From positions 1 to 64,000 of the forward strand of contig NZ_JARUXE010000018.1 in the NCBI RefSeq assembly GCF_030433895.1: 64,000 bases of DNA, read 5' to 3'. The DNA is from Arthrobacter sp. PsM3 (GTDB lineage: Bacteria; Actinomycetota; Actinomycetes; Actinomycetales; Micrococcaceae). Position 1 is the stretch's first letter. Every line of letters begins with the position of its first letter. Made by a program: the position numbers and the translations under genes. Positions 26,067-34,701 of the stretch are shown in pieces. Below the pieces are notes generated by a model. The model was not told where the DNA came from and searched no databases. It worked only from the letters and a program-made list of their open reading frames with translations.

Positions 26067-26360
26067 CTAGGACCGGCGTGAGCGGAGGCTGTTCAGTTCG
26101 TCCTGGAGCCGGGCGTTGACCGCCTCCAACTCCAGGACTTTAGCCACGCCGGCCAGATTGAGTCCCTCCTCCAGAAGCTCGCTGATCCGCCGCAGCACCG
26201 CCAGGTCTGCGTTGCTGTATTGCCGCGTTCCCCCGGCCGTGCGGTCCGGCGTCAGCAGGCCCTTCCGCTCGTAAAGCCGGATGTTCTGCTGCCCGGTACC
26301 GACCAACTGGGCCACGACGGAGATCGCGTAGAGGCCCAGTTCCTGACCACGATCCGTCAT
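26067..26360 (-). CDS. MerR/HspR-like transcriptional regulator
   Basis: This 97-residue regulator has the MerR-type winged helix: LYAISVVAQLVGTGQQNIRLYERKGLLTP (blocks YAISVVAQLVGTG and QNIRLYERKGLL), then TRQYSNADLAVLRRI, and a helical dimerisation tail. The segment resembles HspR, the heat-shock repressor, in having Q-N-I-R-LYERKGLL. It is short, with no ligand domain. It is divergent from hsp20, which it probably represses. The ATG at 26360 follows agggagc. Three 16-base direct repeats lie directly upstream of its start and are candidate binding sites. Confidence 0.85.
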   Translation of the reverse strand: MTDRGQELGLYAISVVAQLVGTGQQNIRLYERKGLLTPDRTAGGTRQYSNADLAVLRRISELLEEGLNLAGVAKVLELEAVNARLQDELNSLRSRRS

Positions 26361-26369
26361 GGTGCTCCC

Positions 26370-26417
26370 TTGCAGTGTCTCGATCCTGCAGCGTCTGGTT
26401 GTTGCAGAGTTTGATGT
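26370..26417. promoter_or_regulatory. Three 16-base direct repeats, candidate operator of the MerR/HspR-like protein
   Basis: Units are ttgcagtgtctcgatc (26370), ctgcagcgtctggttg (26386) and ttgcagagtttgatgt (26402), with consensus yTGCAGnGTyT. They abut without spacing between the regulator start and the hsp20 -35 box. The known HAIR element of HspR is an inverted repeat, so this arrangement differs. Confidence 0.5.
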
Positions 26418-26429
26418 TCCAATTTCCCC

Positions 26430-26458
26430 TTGCATCAGTGTCGCACCGGTGCTATAAA
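26430..26458 (+). promoter_or_regulatory. Predicted hsp20 promoter
   Basis: TTGCAT (26430-26435) and TATAAA (26453-26458) are separated by exactly 17 bases, close to the housekeeping sigma consensus. The hsp20 ATG is 80 bases further on. Confidence 0.65.
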
Positions 26459-26538
26459 AAATCTATATCCACCACCACACATAATCAGGTCGGTTGGATA
26501 AAGGAAAAACTGGCAACCCCCGTATGAAGGAGTGGGAA

Positions 26539-26967
26539 ATGATGTTGATGCGTACGGACCCGTTCCGTGAACTGGACCGGCTGACCCAGCAGGTCTTCGG
26601 AACGGCGGCACGGCCCGCGGCCATGCCGATGGACGCATGGCAGGAGGACGGCGAGTTCGTCGTCGCGTTCGATCTTCCCGGCGTCAACGTTGACTCGGTG
26701 GACCTCGATATGGAGCGTAACGTCCTGACCGTCAGGGCTGAAAGGCGCGACCCAACGCAGCCCAACGTTGAGCTGATTGCCTCGGAACGGCCGCGCGGTG
26801 TCTTCAGCCGCCAGCTCATCCTCGGCGACACGCTGGACACCGAGAAGGTCAAGGCGCATTATGCCGACGGCGTCCTGACGCTCCGCATTCCGGTGCTGGA
26901 GCAGGCCAAGCCGCGCAAGATTGAAATCACTCACACGCAGGACAAACTGCAGGAGATCGGGAAGTAA
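26539..26967 (+). CDS. Small heat-shock protein Hsp20 (alpha-crystallin)
   Basis: This 142-residue chaperone has an alpha-crystallin domain from about residue 32 ([24 protein letters not shown]) to 130. The segment [20 protein letters not shown] and [11 protein letters not shown] contain the family's A-x-x-n-GVL motif. The N-terminus [20 protein letters not shown] is typical of the actinobacterial group. It binds unfolding proteins without ATP. The ATG at 26539 has aaggag at 26527-26532, which decides it over the upstream in-frame start at 26494. It heads an operon with a J-domain gene and a small hypothetical gene. Confidence 0.93.
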   Translation: MMLMRTDPFRELDRLTQQVFGTAARPAAMPMDAWQEDGEFVVAFDLPGVNVDSVDLDMERNVLTVRAERRDPTQPNVELIASERPRGVFSRQLILGDTLDTEKVKAHYADGVLTLRIPVLEQAKPRKIEITHTQDKLQEIGK

Positions 26968-27006
26968 CGGCGGCGGACCGATACCGTCCAGCCAGCCGAT
27001 AAGTAC

Positions 27007-27034
27007 GGGGACCAGACGGCACCGTCTGGTCCCC
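27007..27034 (+). terminator. Strong hairpin between hsp20 and the J-domain gene
   Basis: The arms ggggaccagacgg and ccgtctggtcccc are perfectly complementary around the 2-base loop ca. There is no T-run. It may attenuate read-through or stabilise the hsp20 mRNA end. Confidence 0.6.
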
Positions 27035-27063
27035 GCCCGGTCGTTCCGGACAGGGGTGCACCG

Positions 27064-27465
27064 ATGAACCGTGACCCTCGTGGCTACTACGCGGCACTGC
27101 ACGTGACGCCGGACGCGACGCCGGCAGAGATTCAGCGTGCCTTCCGGACGCTGATGCGCCTCCGCCATCCCGACGTCGGCCCCCGGGCCGGCGCCGGGGA
27201 CTCAGTGGCCGGAGACGCCGGCGACGAAGTGCGGCGCATCCTGGAGTCCTTCGCGGTCCTACGGGATCCGAGATCCCGGGCCCAGTATGATCCCGTCGGC
27301 AGGGACGCCGGACAAGGCGCCATGGTGGCCGGAAGCGCCGCCACGGGACGCGCTGTCACCGAAAACCAGGCCACGGGAAGCCGCGAGGTCCCGGTGCGTC
27401 ACCACCGAAACACGCAGCCTGTCCTGCGCGTAACCCCGGTGCGGTGGGAGCGGGGCCCGTGGTGA
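27064..27465 (+). CDS. Small J-domain protein
   Basis: This 133-residue protein has an N-terminal J domain (GYYAALHVTPDATPAEIQRAF, then LRHPDV with the essential HPD triad, then RILESFAVLRDPRSRAQYD). It lacks the Gly/Phe and zinc-finger regions of DnaJ. The C-terminal half is Ala/Gly- and Arg-rich and probably disordered. It would stimulate a DnaK chaperone, working with the Hsp20 encoded upstream. The ATG at 27064 follows aggggtg. The gene is separated from hsp20 by a strong hairpin. Confidence 0.88.
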   Translation: MNRDPRGYYAALHVTPDATPAEIQRAFRTLMRLRHPDVGPRAGAGDSVAGDAGDEVRRILESFAVLRDPRSRAQYDPVGRDAGQGAMVAGSAATGRAVTENQATGSREVPVRHHRNTQPVLRVTPVRWERGPW

Positions 27466-27532
27466 CACCGGCGCGTGGGCCCGGCCCGGACCCAACACCC
27501 ACACAGCAAAAACAAAAAGAAGGAGGGCGGCC

Positions 27533-27922
27533 ATGAGCGCATGGCGCCGCTACGATTCGCATCTGATGCCGGTCTTCCACGAGCGTTTCGAGGCCCGCTG
27601 GGGTCAGGGGACGGCCCCCTTCCTCGACCCGGAAGCCCATGAAGCACCGCTTCCGCGGGCCCAGTGGATCAACGTCGACACCGGTGCGGCCCTGGCAGTG
27701 GTTCCCATCTGGACCGCCGAGGACAGCCAGCACCGCTCTTTCGGCGTTTTCTACCTGCCGCCGGCCGGTGACATTTGGGTGCTGCGGCCCGGGTACACCA
27801 GTTATCTGGAACCCTCGGCGGACGAGACCGAACAGCTCCAGGCCCTGCGCAACGACGCATTCAAGAAAGCCGTCGCCCACGCCAAGGATTTCCTGTTCGG
27901 GCCCGAAACCTCGGTGTATTGA
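27533..27922 (+). CDS. Hypothetical protein in the hsp20 operon
   Basis: This 129-residue protein has no domain I recognise. It is rich in aromatic residues (WRRYDSHLMPVFHERFEARWG, FGVFYLPPAGDIWVLRPGY) and ends in a helix (ALRNDAFKKAVAHAKDFLFG). It has no signal peptide or membrane helix. A very strong Shine-Dalgarno (aaggaggg) precedes the ATG. It is the third gene downstream of the hsp20 promoter and so may be induced with it. Confidence 0.75.
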   Translation: MSAWRRYDSHLMPVFHERFEARWGQGTAPFLDPEAHEAPLPRAQWINVDTGAALAVVPIWTAEDSQHRSFGVFYLPPAGDIWVLRPGYTSYLEPSADETEQLQALRNDAFKKAVAHAKDFLFGPETSVY

Positions 27923-28042
27923 ATACGCGGCAGCCCTGCCGGGACGGTGGCCGCCCGGCACGCTGACGCAGGTCGTGGCGCGGGGATGCGGCGCGGCCTA
28001 AAATCAGTCAACTGCCGCAAAACTACCTGAGGGAATCTACTG

Positions 28043-29614
28043 ATGAATGCTTCCGCCAAGGACTTGGCCGCCCTTTTGCCGTCGCGATTCACCCTTGGCG
28101 TGGCAACCGCGGCCTTCCAGATCGAAGGGGCCCTGAACGAGGACGGACGTGGCCCCTCTGGCTGGGACGTCTTCGCCGCCAGGCCCGGAGCGATCGTTCA
28201 GGACCACAGCCCGGCGGTTGCCTGCGACCACTATCACCGGATGCCCGAGGACGTGGCCCTGATGAAGGACCTCGGGGTCGATTCCTACCGGTTCTCCCTG
28301 TCCTGGTCTCGTATCCAGCCCGGCGGCAGCGGTCCGGTCAATCCTGCGGGGCTGGACTTCTACGACCGGCTGATCGACCTGCTGCTGGCCAACGGAATTG
28401 CCCCCATGGCCACGCTCTATCATTGGGACACGCCGCTGGAGCTCGATCAGGCCGGTGGCTGGATGAACCGGGACACCGCCTACCGGCTCGGCGAGTTCGC
28501 CGCGATCGCCGCGGCCGCCTACGGAGACCGGGTGACCCGCTGGGTGACGGTCAACGAACCCGCCACGGTCAGCACCAACGGCTACATGCTGGGGATGCAT
28601 GCGCCGGGCGAGGCACTGATGCTGAAGGCGCTGCCGAGCGTCCACCACCAGCTCCTGGGCCACGGTCTGTCCCTGCAGGCCCTCCGGGCCGCCAACGTGC
28701 CCGGCGACATTGGCATCACGAACGTGTATTCGCCCATGGTGCCCGCCTCGATCAACCCGCTGGACAAGCTCAGCGCCGGACTGATGGACATGGCCCAGAA
28801 CCGGCTCTACGCGGACCCCGTCCTGCTCGGCAAGTACCCCGACACCGTCCGGGCCGCCACATTCTTCTCCTCCTTCAGCCCGTCCAGCGAGGACATGGCG
28901 CTGATCTCGCAGCCGCTGGACTTCTACGGGCTCAACTACTACATGCCAACTCGCGTGGCGTCCGGTCCGGGCGGAGGCGCCGTGCCCAAGGGGATGGCAG
29001 AGGCCATGGGCGATGACCTGAGCGGCACCGCGCCCGGCGCCCCGTTCCACATTGCCTCGTTCCCGGACACCGAGACCACCGCCTACGGCTGGCCCATCAA
29101 ACCGGAGTACATGGGGGTCGCGCTCGCGGAAATGGCCGAACGCTACCCCGACCTTCCACCGGTCTACATCACCGAGGGCGGAGCGAGTTTCGAAGACCTG
29201 GAGATCCGGGACCGGGAAGGCCGGCTAATCATCCCGGACGAACGCCGCGCCCGCTACCTGTCGGACCACATTGCCACCGCGATCGAAGCGACGTCACCCG
29301 GTGGCCCGGCGGAATCCGTGGACCTGCGCGGATACTACGTCTGGTCGCTGATGGACAACTTCGAATGGTCCGGCGGCTACAAGCAGCAGTTCGGACTGCT
29401 GCACGTGGACCGTAAGACCCAGACCCGCACGAAGAAGGCCTCCTACTACTGGCTCCAGGAAGTGCTCGCCGCCCGCCACCGGGACGCAGCCCCGAAGGCG
29501 CCCGCAACGCCGGCGTCCGGGGACGTGGCTGCCGGGGACGTGACTGTCGGCGCCGTGACTGCCTGCGCCGCGGCGCAGGCGTCCGACGTCGAACGCCCCC
29601 ACCCGGTCGGCTAG
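28043..29614 (+). CDS. Family 1 glycoside hydrolase (beta-glucosidase)
   Basis: This 523-residue GH1 enzyme has a TIM barrel. The acid/base Glu172 lies in TVNEPA and the nucleophile Glu378 in YITEGG. FTLGVATAAFQIEGA, YRFSLSWSRI, YHWDTPLEL and YYVWSLMDNFEWSGGY are all standard, so it is a retaining beta-glycosidase, most probably a beta-glucosidase. No signal peptide is seen, so it is likely cytoplasmic. The C-terminal 45 residues are an Ala/Val/Thr-rich tail (GDVAAGDVTVGAVTACAAAQ) beyond the usual end. gaggga lies upstream of the ATG. Confidence 0.93.
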   Translation: MNASAKDLAALLPSRFTLGVATAAFQIEGALNEDGRGPSGWDVFAARPGAIVQDHSPAVACDHYHRMPEDVALMKDLGVDSYRFSLSWSRIQPGGSGPVNPAGLDFYDRLIDLLLANGIAPMATLYHWDTPLELDQAGGWMNRDTAYRLGEFAAIAAAAYGDRVTRWVTVNEPATVSTNGYMLGMHAPGEALMLKALPSVHHQLLGHGLSLQALRAANVPGDIGITNVYSPMVPASINPLDKLSAGLMDMAQNRLYADPVLLGKYPDTVRAATFFSSFSPSSEDMALISQPLDFYGLNYYMPTRVASGPGGGAVPKGMAEAMGDDLSGTAPGAPFHIASFPDTETTAYGWPIKPEYMGVALAEMAERYPDLPPVYITEGGASFEDLEIRDREGRLIIPDERRARYLSDHIATAIEATSPGGPAESVDLRGYYVWSLMDNFEWSGGYKQQFGLLHVDRKTQTRTKKASYYWLQEVLAARHRDAAPKAPATPASGDVAAGDVTVGAVTACAAAQASDVERPHPVG

Positions 29615-29621
29615 CGCCAGG

Positions 29622-30692
29622 CTAGAGAAGGTCCATGTCCAGCAGGCCCTTGGCCAGTCCGGCGCCGTCGGGGGAGTAGAGCCACGGGACAGACGTTCCG
29701 GTGTGGTCGCCGGTGTCCGAGTGGCCGCCGGCCAGCACAGCCTCGCTGGCCGAGAGCTGGCGGATCCCGACGGCGGCGACGCTGTCGGGGTGCTGCCGGG
29801 CGAAGTCCGAGTAGATGGCTTCGTCGTGCTGGCCGTTGTCTCCGAAGAGCAACCAGCGCATGTGCGGGAATTGTTCGGCGAGCAGTTCCAGGTTGCGGCG
29901 CTTGTGCTCCTGGCCGCTGCGGAACCAGCGGTCCTGGGTCAGGCCCCAGTCGGTGAGCAGCAGGGTGCCGGAGGGGTACAGGTTCCGGCTCAGGAAACGT
30001 GCCAGGGTGGGCGCGGCGTTCCACGGACCGGTCGAGAGGTAGATCACCGGGGCTTCCGGGTGTTCGACCAGAAGGCGGTCCATCAGCACGGCCATGCCGG
30101 GTGTCGCCATCCGGGCCCGCTCGTTCAGGACGAAGGTGTTCCAGAGCGCCAGGAAGGGGCGGGGCACGGCCGTGACCATGATCGTGTCGTCAATGTCGGA
30201 AACGATCCCCAGCTTGGTGTCGGGGGAAATGACGTAGATCCGCGCCTCGGTGGGCTCGGTGCCCTCGGCGCGGAGCACTGCGGTGTGCCACCCCGGCGTG
30301 AGGGCCACCTTGACGATGGTGTCCACGAGGCCGCCGCGGTCCGCATGCACCCGGGCGGTCACCCCGCCGATTTCGATTTCCACTTCGGTGAACTGGATCG
30401 GGACGGACGTGAATGCACGCCAGCCCCGGATGTTCTGGTTGCCGTTCTGGGCGGCATGTTCCTCCCGGCTGCCGGGATGCGGCCTGCTGGTGAGGACCAC
30501 GCGGCCGAGCACGCGGACCCACTCCGTGGAGCCGTACCCCTGGTAGGCGATGGTCTGCGGGATGAACCGCCAGCGTTTGGCCGCCTGCAGGCGGAACCCG
30601 TTGACTGTGTCCGAGACCAGGTGCGCCAGGCGGAAGGCCCGGTTGCCGGTGACCGGCTGCTGCCGGGGTGAGTGCTGTGAGGCCAATTCCAT
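29622..30692 (-). CDS. APP1-family phosphatidate phosphatase-like protein (DUF2183)
   Basis: This 356-residue protein has a beta-rich N-terminal half and a HAD-type phosphatase C-terminal half. The catalytic DxD motif is SDIDDTIMVTAVPRP (Asp166). YLSTGPWNAAPTLARFL and FGDNGQHDEAIYSDFA are the other HAD motifs typical of yeast App1 relatives. In bacteria the substrate is unproven. The ATG at 30692 is taken as start, although ggagg sits very close to it. An in-frame TTG at 30710 with aaagga upstream is an alternative. It converges on the GH1 gene with a 7-base gap. Confidence 0.87.
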   Translation of the reverse strand: MELASQHSPRQQPVTGNRAFRLAHLVSDTVNGFRLQAAKRWRFIPQTIAYQGYGSTEWVRVLGRVVLTSRPHPGSREEHAAQNGNQNIRGWRAFTSVPIQFTEVEIEIGGVTARVHADRGGLVDTIVKVALTPGWHTAVLRAEGTEPTEARIYVISPDTKLGIVSDIDDTIMVTAVPRPFLALWNTFVLNERARMATPGMAVLMDRLLVEHPEAPVIYLSTGPWNAAPTLARFLSRNLYPSGTLLLTDWGLTQDRWFRSGQEHKRRNLELLAEQFPHMRWLLFGDNGQHDEAIYSDFARQHPDSVAAVGIRQLSASEAVLAGGHSDTGDHTGTSVPWLYSPDGAGLAKGLLDMDLL

Positions 30693-30752
30693 GCCTCCAC
30701 TCTGCCACAAGGGTCCTTTCCGCCACGGACGGCGTCGGGAAATGCCGGGCGT

Positions 30753-31508
30753 TCAGGCAGCGCCCAGCATTTGGCGCAGGGTGTCGGCGTTGCGCACGGC
30801 GTTCCCGCCGCCGTCGTTGTTGAAATACACGAAGACCTCCCTGCCGGCCGCCTGCCATTCGCGGATCCGGTCCGCCCACCAGCGCAGGTCCTCGTCCGGG
30901 TACGAGCCGCCATAGAGGTACTCCCGGTCCGGGCCATGCAACCGGACGTAGACGAAGGACGCGGTGGCACGCAGGACGCAGGGGAGCCCCGCACCGCTCA
31001 TGATGCAGTAGGCGGCGCCGTGGCGTTCCAGCAGCGCGTAGACCCCGGGATCGTCCCAGCTTTCATGGCGGAATTCCACGCTGACACGGATCCAGCCGGG
31101 CAGCGCCGCCAGGAAGTACTCCAGCCGCGCGTCGTCCCGGGCGAAGGCCGGCGGCAGCTGGACCAGCAGCACCGCCCGCTTCTCGCCGAGTTCGTGCCAG
31201 CACCGGGAAATCCTCTCGATCCAGACCTCCGGGGCGTAGAGCTTCTTCCCGTGCGTCAATCCGCGCGGAGCCTTGACCGAGAGCAGGAACCCGGGCGGAA
31301 GCCGCCGCCGCCAGCTGGCGAAGGAGGTGTCCCGGGGCCAGCGGTAGAAGCTGGCGTTCAGCTCCACCGTGCTGAAACGGGCCGCGTAGTACGCCAGCCG
31401 CTCCCGCGCCGGCAGCCCGGGCGGGTAAAGCACGTTCTCCCAGTGGTCATAGCTCCAGCCGCTGGTGCCGATGTGCACCGTTCCGTTCCCGGGTGTGCCG
31501 TGGTCCAT
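30753..31508 (-). CDS. DUF72 family protein
   Basis: This 251-residue protein has the DUF72 TIM-barrel pattern: VHIGTSGWSYDHWENVLYP, then ELNASFYRWP, LLSVKAPRGLTH, LLVQLPPAF, VEFRHESWDD, VYVRLHGPD and FVYFNNDGGGNAVRNA. The biochemical role is unknown. The ATG at 31508 has gaggga 7 bases upstream. The same reading frame stays open for another 150 bases upstream with coding-like composition, so a longer product or a decayed 5' gene cannot be excluded. It lies 44 bases from the end-to-start neighbour App1 on the same strand. Confidence 0.88.
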   Translation of the reverse strand: MDHGTPGNGTVHIGTSGWSYDHWENVLYPPGLPARERLAYYAARFSTVELNASFYRWPRDTSFASWRRRLPPGFLLSVKAPRGLTHGKKLYAPEVWIERISRCWHELGEKRAVLLVQLPPAFARDDARLEYFLAALPGWIRVSVEFRHESWDDPGVYALLERHGAAYCIMSGAGLPCVLRATASFVYVRLHGPDREYLYGGSYPDEDLRWWADRIREWQAAGREVFVYFNNDGGGNAVRNADTLRQMLGAA

Positions 31509-31709
31509 TGTCCGTCCCTCTCCCAGCCTGCTGTGCCCGCCCTGGACTTCCCCGGCCCATTCGCCGGCATGGTCGGCGAAGGCCTCTTCCCGCCGCGCCC
31601 GCCCGGCCTCCGGCAGCGCTCCGCGCACGACGGCGGCTGCCGCGGCGCGTTCCGTTTCAGCATCTAGGATCCTAGTCCCCAGGTAAACGGGTGTGGCACT
31701 GTAAGTCCC

Positions 31710-33530
31710 ATGGCTCGCATTGAAGATTACGCACTGGTCGGGGATCTGCACACGGCTGCCCTGATCAGCACCCAAGGTTCGATCGACTGGCTCTGCCTGC
31801 CGCGGTTCGACTCGCCGGCCTGCTTCAGCGCGCTGCTGGACACGCCCGAGGCCGGTCGCTGGCTGCTGGCGCCGGAGGGCGGCGGGGAATGCACGCGCCG
31901 GCACTACCGCCAGGACACCCTCATCCTGGAAACCGAGTGGGAGACGCCCACCGGAAAGGTCAAGGTCATCGACTTCATGCCGCCCCGCGACGCGGTGGCG
32001 GACATCGTGCGGATCGTGGTGGGCATCCGCGGCACGGTCAGGATGCGCGGTGAACTGGTCCTGCGCTTCGACTACGGCCACATCGTCCCCTGGGTCCGCC
32101 ACGACGAGCACGGGATTCACGCGGTGGCCGGTCCCGACGCGGCGTACCTCGTGACCGAGGCACCGCTGCGGGGCGAACGCCTGCGGACCATCAGCGACTT
32201 CACTGTCACAGCGGGGGAACGGGTGCCGTTCGTGCTGACCTGGACGCCGAGCCATCTCTACCGTCCCCGCAAGGTGGACCCGGAGCAGGTCCTGGCGTCG
32301 ACCGAGGAATTCTGGCGGAGCTGGTCGGCCAAGTGCACGGTCACCGGGCGCTACCGGGAGGCAGTGCAGCGCTCGCTGATCACGCTGAAAGCGCTGACCT
32401 TCGCGCCCACCGGCGGAATAGTGGCCGCCGTGACGACCTCCCTGCCGGAGGAACTGGGCGGCGAACGGAACTGGGACTACCGGTTCTGCTGGCTCCGCGA
32501 CTCCACCCTGACGCTGCAGGCGCTGCTCGCTGCGGGCTACACGGAGGAGGCTGCGTCCTGGCGCGACTGGCTCCTGCGGGCAGTGGCGGGAGACCCCAAG
32601 GACCTGCAGATTATGTATGGCCTCCACGGCGAGCGCCGCCTGCCCGAGATGGAACTGCCCTGGCTGCGGGGGTACGAGGATTCCGCCCCGGTCCGGACCG
32701 GGAACGGCGCGGCCGGCCAGCTGCAACTCGATGTCTGGGGCGAGGTGCTGGACGGACTGTCGCTGACCCGGAATTCGCTGCTGAAAAGCACCGACGAATC
32801 CTGGGACGTGCAGATCGCCCTGATGGAGCATCTGGAGACGGCCTGGGACCAGCCCGACAACGGGCTCTGGGAGATGCGCGGGTCACGGAGGCATTTCACC
32901 CACTCCAAGGTGATGGCCTGGGTGGCGGCCGACCGGATGGTCAAGGGCGTCCGGGAGTTCGGCCTCCCCGGCCCCGCGGACCGCTGGGAGGAACTGCGGG
33001 ACACGATCCATGCCGACGTCATGTCCAAAGGGTTCGACGCAGAACGCAACACCTTCCTGCAGTCCTACGGCCGGCCAGAGCTCGACGCGAGCCTGCTGCT
33101 CATCCCGCACGTCGGGTTCCTGCCTCCGGATGACCCCCGCGTTATCGGCACGATTGATGCCGTCCAGAAGGAACTGACCCACGACGGCTTCCTGCGCCGC
33201 TACAAGCCGGAAGAATGCGACGACGGGCTGCCCGGCGGGGAGGGGGTGTTCCTCGCCTGTTCGTTCTGGCTGGTCGAGGCGCTCCTGGGGGCGGGCCGGC
33301 ACCACGAGGCGCAGGAACTGTTCGAGCGGCTGCTGGCGCTGCGCAACGACGTCGGCCTCCTCAGCGAGGAATGGAACATCGAGGAAGGGCGGCAGCTGGG
33401 TAATACGCCGCAGGCGTTCAGCCACTTTGCCCTGATCAAGAGCGCCTTGGAACTGCAAGAAGACGGCGTGCACCGCAGCGACACCCCGCTCCGGGGGAGT
33501 GGCACGGCGAAGCCCGTGGGCCAGGACTAG
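31710..33530 (+). CDS. Family 15 glycoside hydrolase (glucoamylase/trehalase type)
   Basis: This 606-residue protein matches the bacterial GH15 family from its first residues (MARIEDYALVGDLHTAALIS, then GSIDWLCLPRFDSPACF). The (alpha/alpha)6 catalytic part contains NWDYRFCWLRDSTLTLQALL (as NWDYRFCWLRDS), ESWDVQIALMEHLE, LWEMRG, HVGFLPPDDPR and LLSEEWN. Actinobacterial members include alpha,alpha-trehalases and glucoamylase-like enzymes, and the substrate is not decided here. The protein is cytoplasmic, with no signal peptide. It is divergent from the DUF72 gene across 201 bases. Confidence 0.92.
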   Translation: MARIEDYALVGDLHTAALISTQGSIDWLCLPRFDSPACFSALLDTPEAGRWLLAPEGGGECTRRHYRQDTLILETEWETPTGKVKVIDFMPPRDAVADIVRIVVGIRGTVRMRGELVLRFDYGHIVPWVRHDEHGIHAVAGPDAAYLVTEAPLRGERLRTISDFTVTAGERVPFVLTWTPSHLYRPRKVDPEQVLASTEEFWRSWSAKCTVTGRYREAVQRSLITLKALTFAPTGGIVAAVTTSLPEELGGERNWDYRFCWLRDSTLTLQALLAAGYTEEAASWRDWLLRAVAGDPKDLQIMYGLHGERRLPEMELPWLRGYEDSAPVRTGNGAAGQLQLDVWGEVLDGLSLTRNSLLKSTDESWDVQIALMEHLETAWDQPDNGLWEMRGSRRHFTHSKVMAWVAADRMVKGVREFGLPGPADRWEELRDTIHADVMSKGFDAERNTFLQSYGRPELDASLLLIPHVGFLPPDDPRVIGTIDAVQKELTHDGFLRRYKPEECDDGLPGGEGVFLACSFWLVEALLGAGRHHEAQELFERLLALRNDVGLLSEEWNIEEGRQLGNTPQAFSHFALIKSALELQEDGVHRSDTPLRGSGTAKPVGQD

Positions 33531-33551
33531 GGTTTTCTTCAAGAGTTTAGA

Positions 33552-33563
33552 TAAGTATACTTA
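33552..33563. promoter_or_regulatory. AT-rich palindrome upstream of the YegP-like gene
   Basis: A perfect 12-base palindrome taagtatactta lies in a markedly AT-rich 40-base stretch between the GH15 stop and the DUF1508 gene. It may be part of a promoter or operator. No protein is assigned. Confidence 0.35.
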
Positions 33564-33604
33564 CTAATATCCCAACGATGGGGCAGAGGATTTAGGAGTG
33601 TGCG

Positions 33605-33913
33605 ATGGCTGGGTATTTCGAGCTCGTGGACGCGCCCGACGGCGGCTACCGGATCCGGATGCTGGACGGTGCCGGCGCGCTGATGGCCGTGTCCGTCACG
33701 TTTCCGACCAAGCGGGCAGCCGTCGCCGGCGTGGCCCAGGCCCGCGAAATCGCCGGCACGGGTCTGATCCGGGATCGCAGCGCCGGCGGGCAGTCCGCGC
33801 CGGTGGGGCCACTCGCCAGGGTGAACAGAAGAACCGCCGGGGGCGCGGGCCGCGGGGCCTCCCTGTCCGGCGGGTCGCTGGCAGCCGGCAAACGGGCGCG
33901 TGCCCATTACTGA
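33605..33913 (+). CDS. YegP-like DUF1508 protein
   Basis: This 102-residue protein has one DUF1508 (YegP) unit, FELVDAPDGGYRIRMLDGAG through FPTKRAAVAGVAQAREIA. It is followed by an Arg/Gly-rich tail instead of the second unit found in E. coli YegP. The function is unknown. The start is supported by aggag about 10 bases upstream. It is likely cytoplasmic, and the HAD gene starts immediately after it. Confidence 0.8.
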   Translation: MAGYFELVDAPDGGYRIRMLDGAGALMAVSVTFPTKRAAVAGVAQAREIAGTGLIRDRSAGGQSAPVGPLARVNRRTAGGAGRGASLSGGSLAAGKRARAHY

Positions 33914-33914
33914 C

Positions 33915-34625
33915 ATGAACCCCGCCCCGCCTGGCGGCCGCCGCAAAGCCGCGGTGCTGTTCGACGTCGACGGCACCCTGGTCGATTCCGTCTATTTCCA
34001 TACCGTGGCCTGGTGGCAGGCGTTCCGGCAGGCCGGCTACGACGTGCCGATGGCGAGCATCCACCGCTCGGTCGGCATGGGCGGGGACAGGATCCTCGCC
34101 AGACTCCTGCCGGCTGACCGGGACGCCGGGGACGACAGTACGATCATGGCCTCGCACGCCGCCGTGTTTTCCACGTTCTGGCCTTCGCTGGAACCCCTGG
34201 ATGGCGCCCGAGAGCTGCTGGAGCGGTGCCACGGCGGCGGGCTCGCCGTGGCGCTGGCGTCCTCCGCACGGGAACGCGACCTCGAAGTGCTGCGGTCCGC
34301 AATCGGGGCCGACTCCTTCATCGACGCGGCCACGAGCTCGGCCGACGCGAAGGAAAGCAAGCCGGCGCCGGACATCCTCGTTGCCGCCCTCGACGCTCTG
34401 GGTGTGCGCGCCTCCGACGCCGTCTATGTGGGCGATGCCGTCTGGGACATCTACGCCGCCGGGAAGCTCGACATTCCGGCCATCGGACTGACGTGTGGCG
34501 GCACCAGCGCAGCGGAACTGCGCGACGCCGGCGCAGCCGAGATCTACGAGACCCCCCGGGCGCTCCTGGAGAACCTGCCGGACAGCGCGATCGGACGGCT
34601 CGCCGCCCGCGTCCACCGGAGCTAG
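33915..34625 (+). CDS. HAD-superfamily hydrolase (phosphoglycolate-phosphatase-like)
   Basis: This 236-residue HAD hydrolase has motif I FDVDGTLVDS, a helical cap (YFHTVAWWQAFRQAGYDVP ... HRSVGMGGDRIL), motif II LASSARERD, motif III KPAPDILVAAL and motif IV YVGDAVWDIYAA. It is a small-molecule phosphatase of unknown substrate. The ATG at 33915 lies 1 base after the stop of the YegP-like gene. An in-frame GTG at 33900 would overlap that gene. Neither has a strong ribosome-binding site, so coupling is likely. Confidence 0.88.
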   Translation: MNPAPPGGRRKAAVLFDVDGTLVDSVYFHTVAWWQAFRQAGYDVPMASIHRSVGMGGDRILARLLPADRDAGDDSTIMASHAAVFSTFWPSLEPLDGARELLERCHGGGLAVALASSARERDLEVLRSAIGADSFIDAATSSADAKESKPAPDILVAALDALGVRASDAVYVGDAVWDIYAAGKLDIPAIGLTCGGTSAAELRDAGAAEIYETPRALLENLPDSAIGRLAARVHRS

Positions 34626-34701
34626 CGGGAGCCGGGCCTCCCGGGCACAAGACCACCCCGCCGACCTGTGGCTGCCGCCGACCTGTGGTTACAGTGTGTC
34701 C

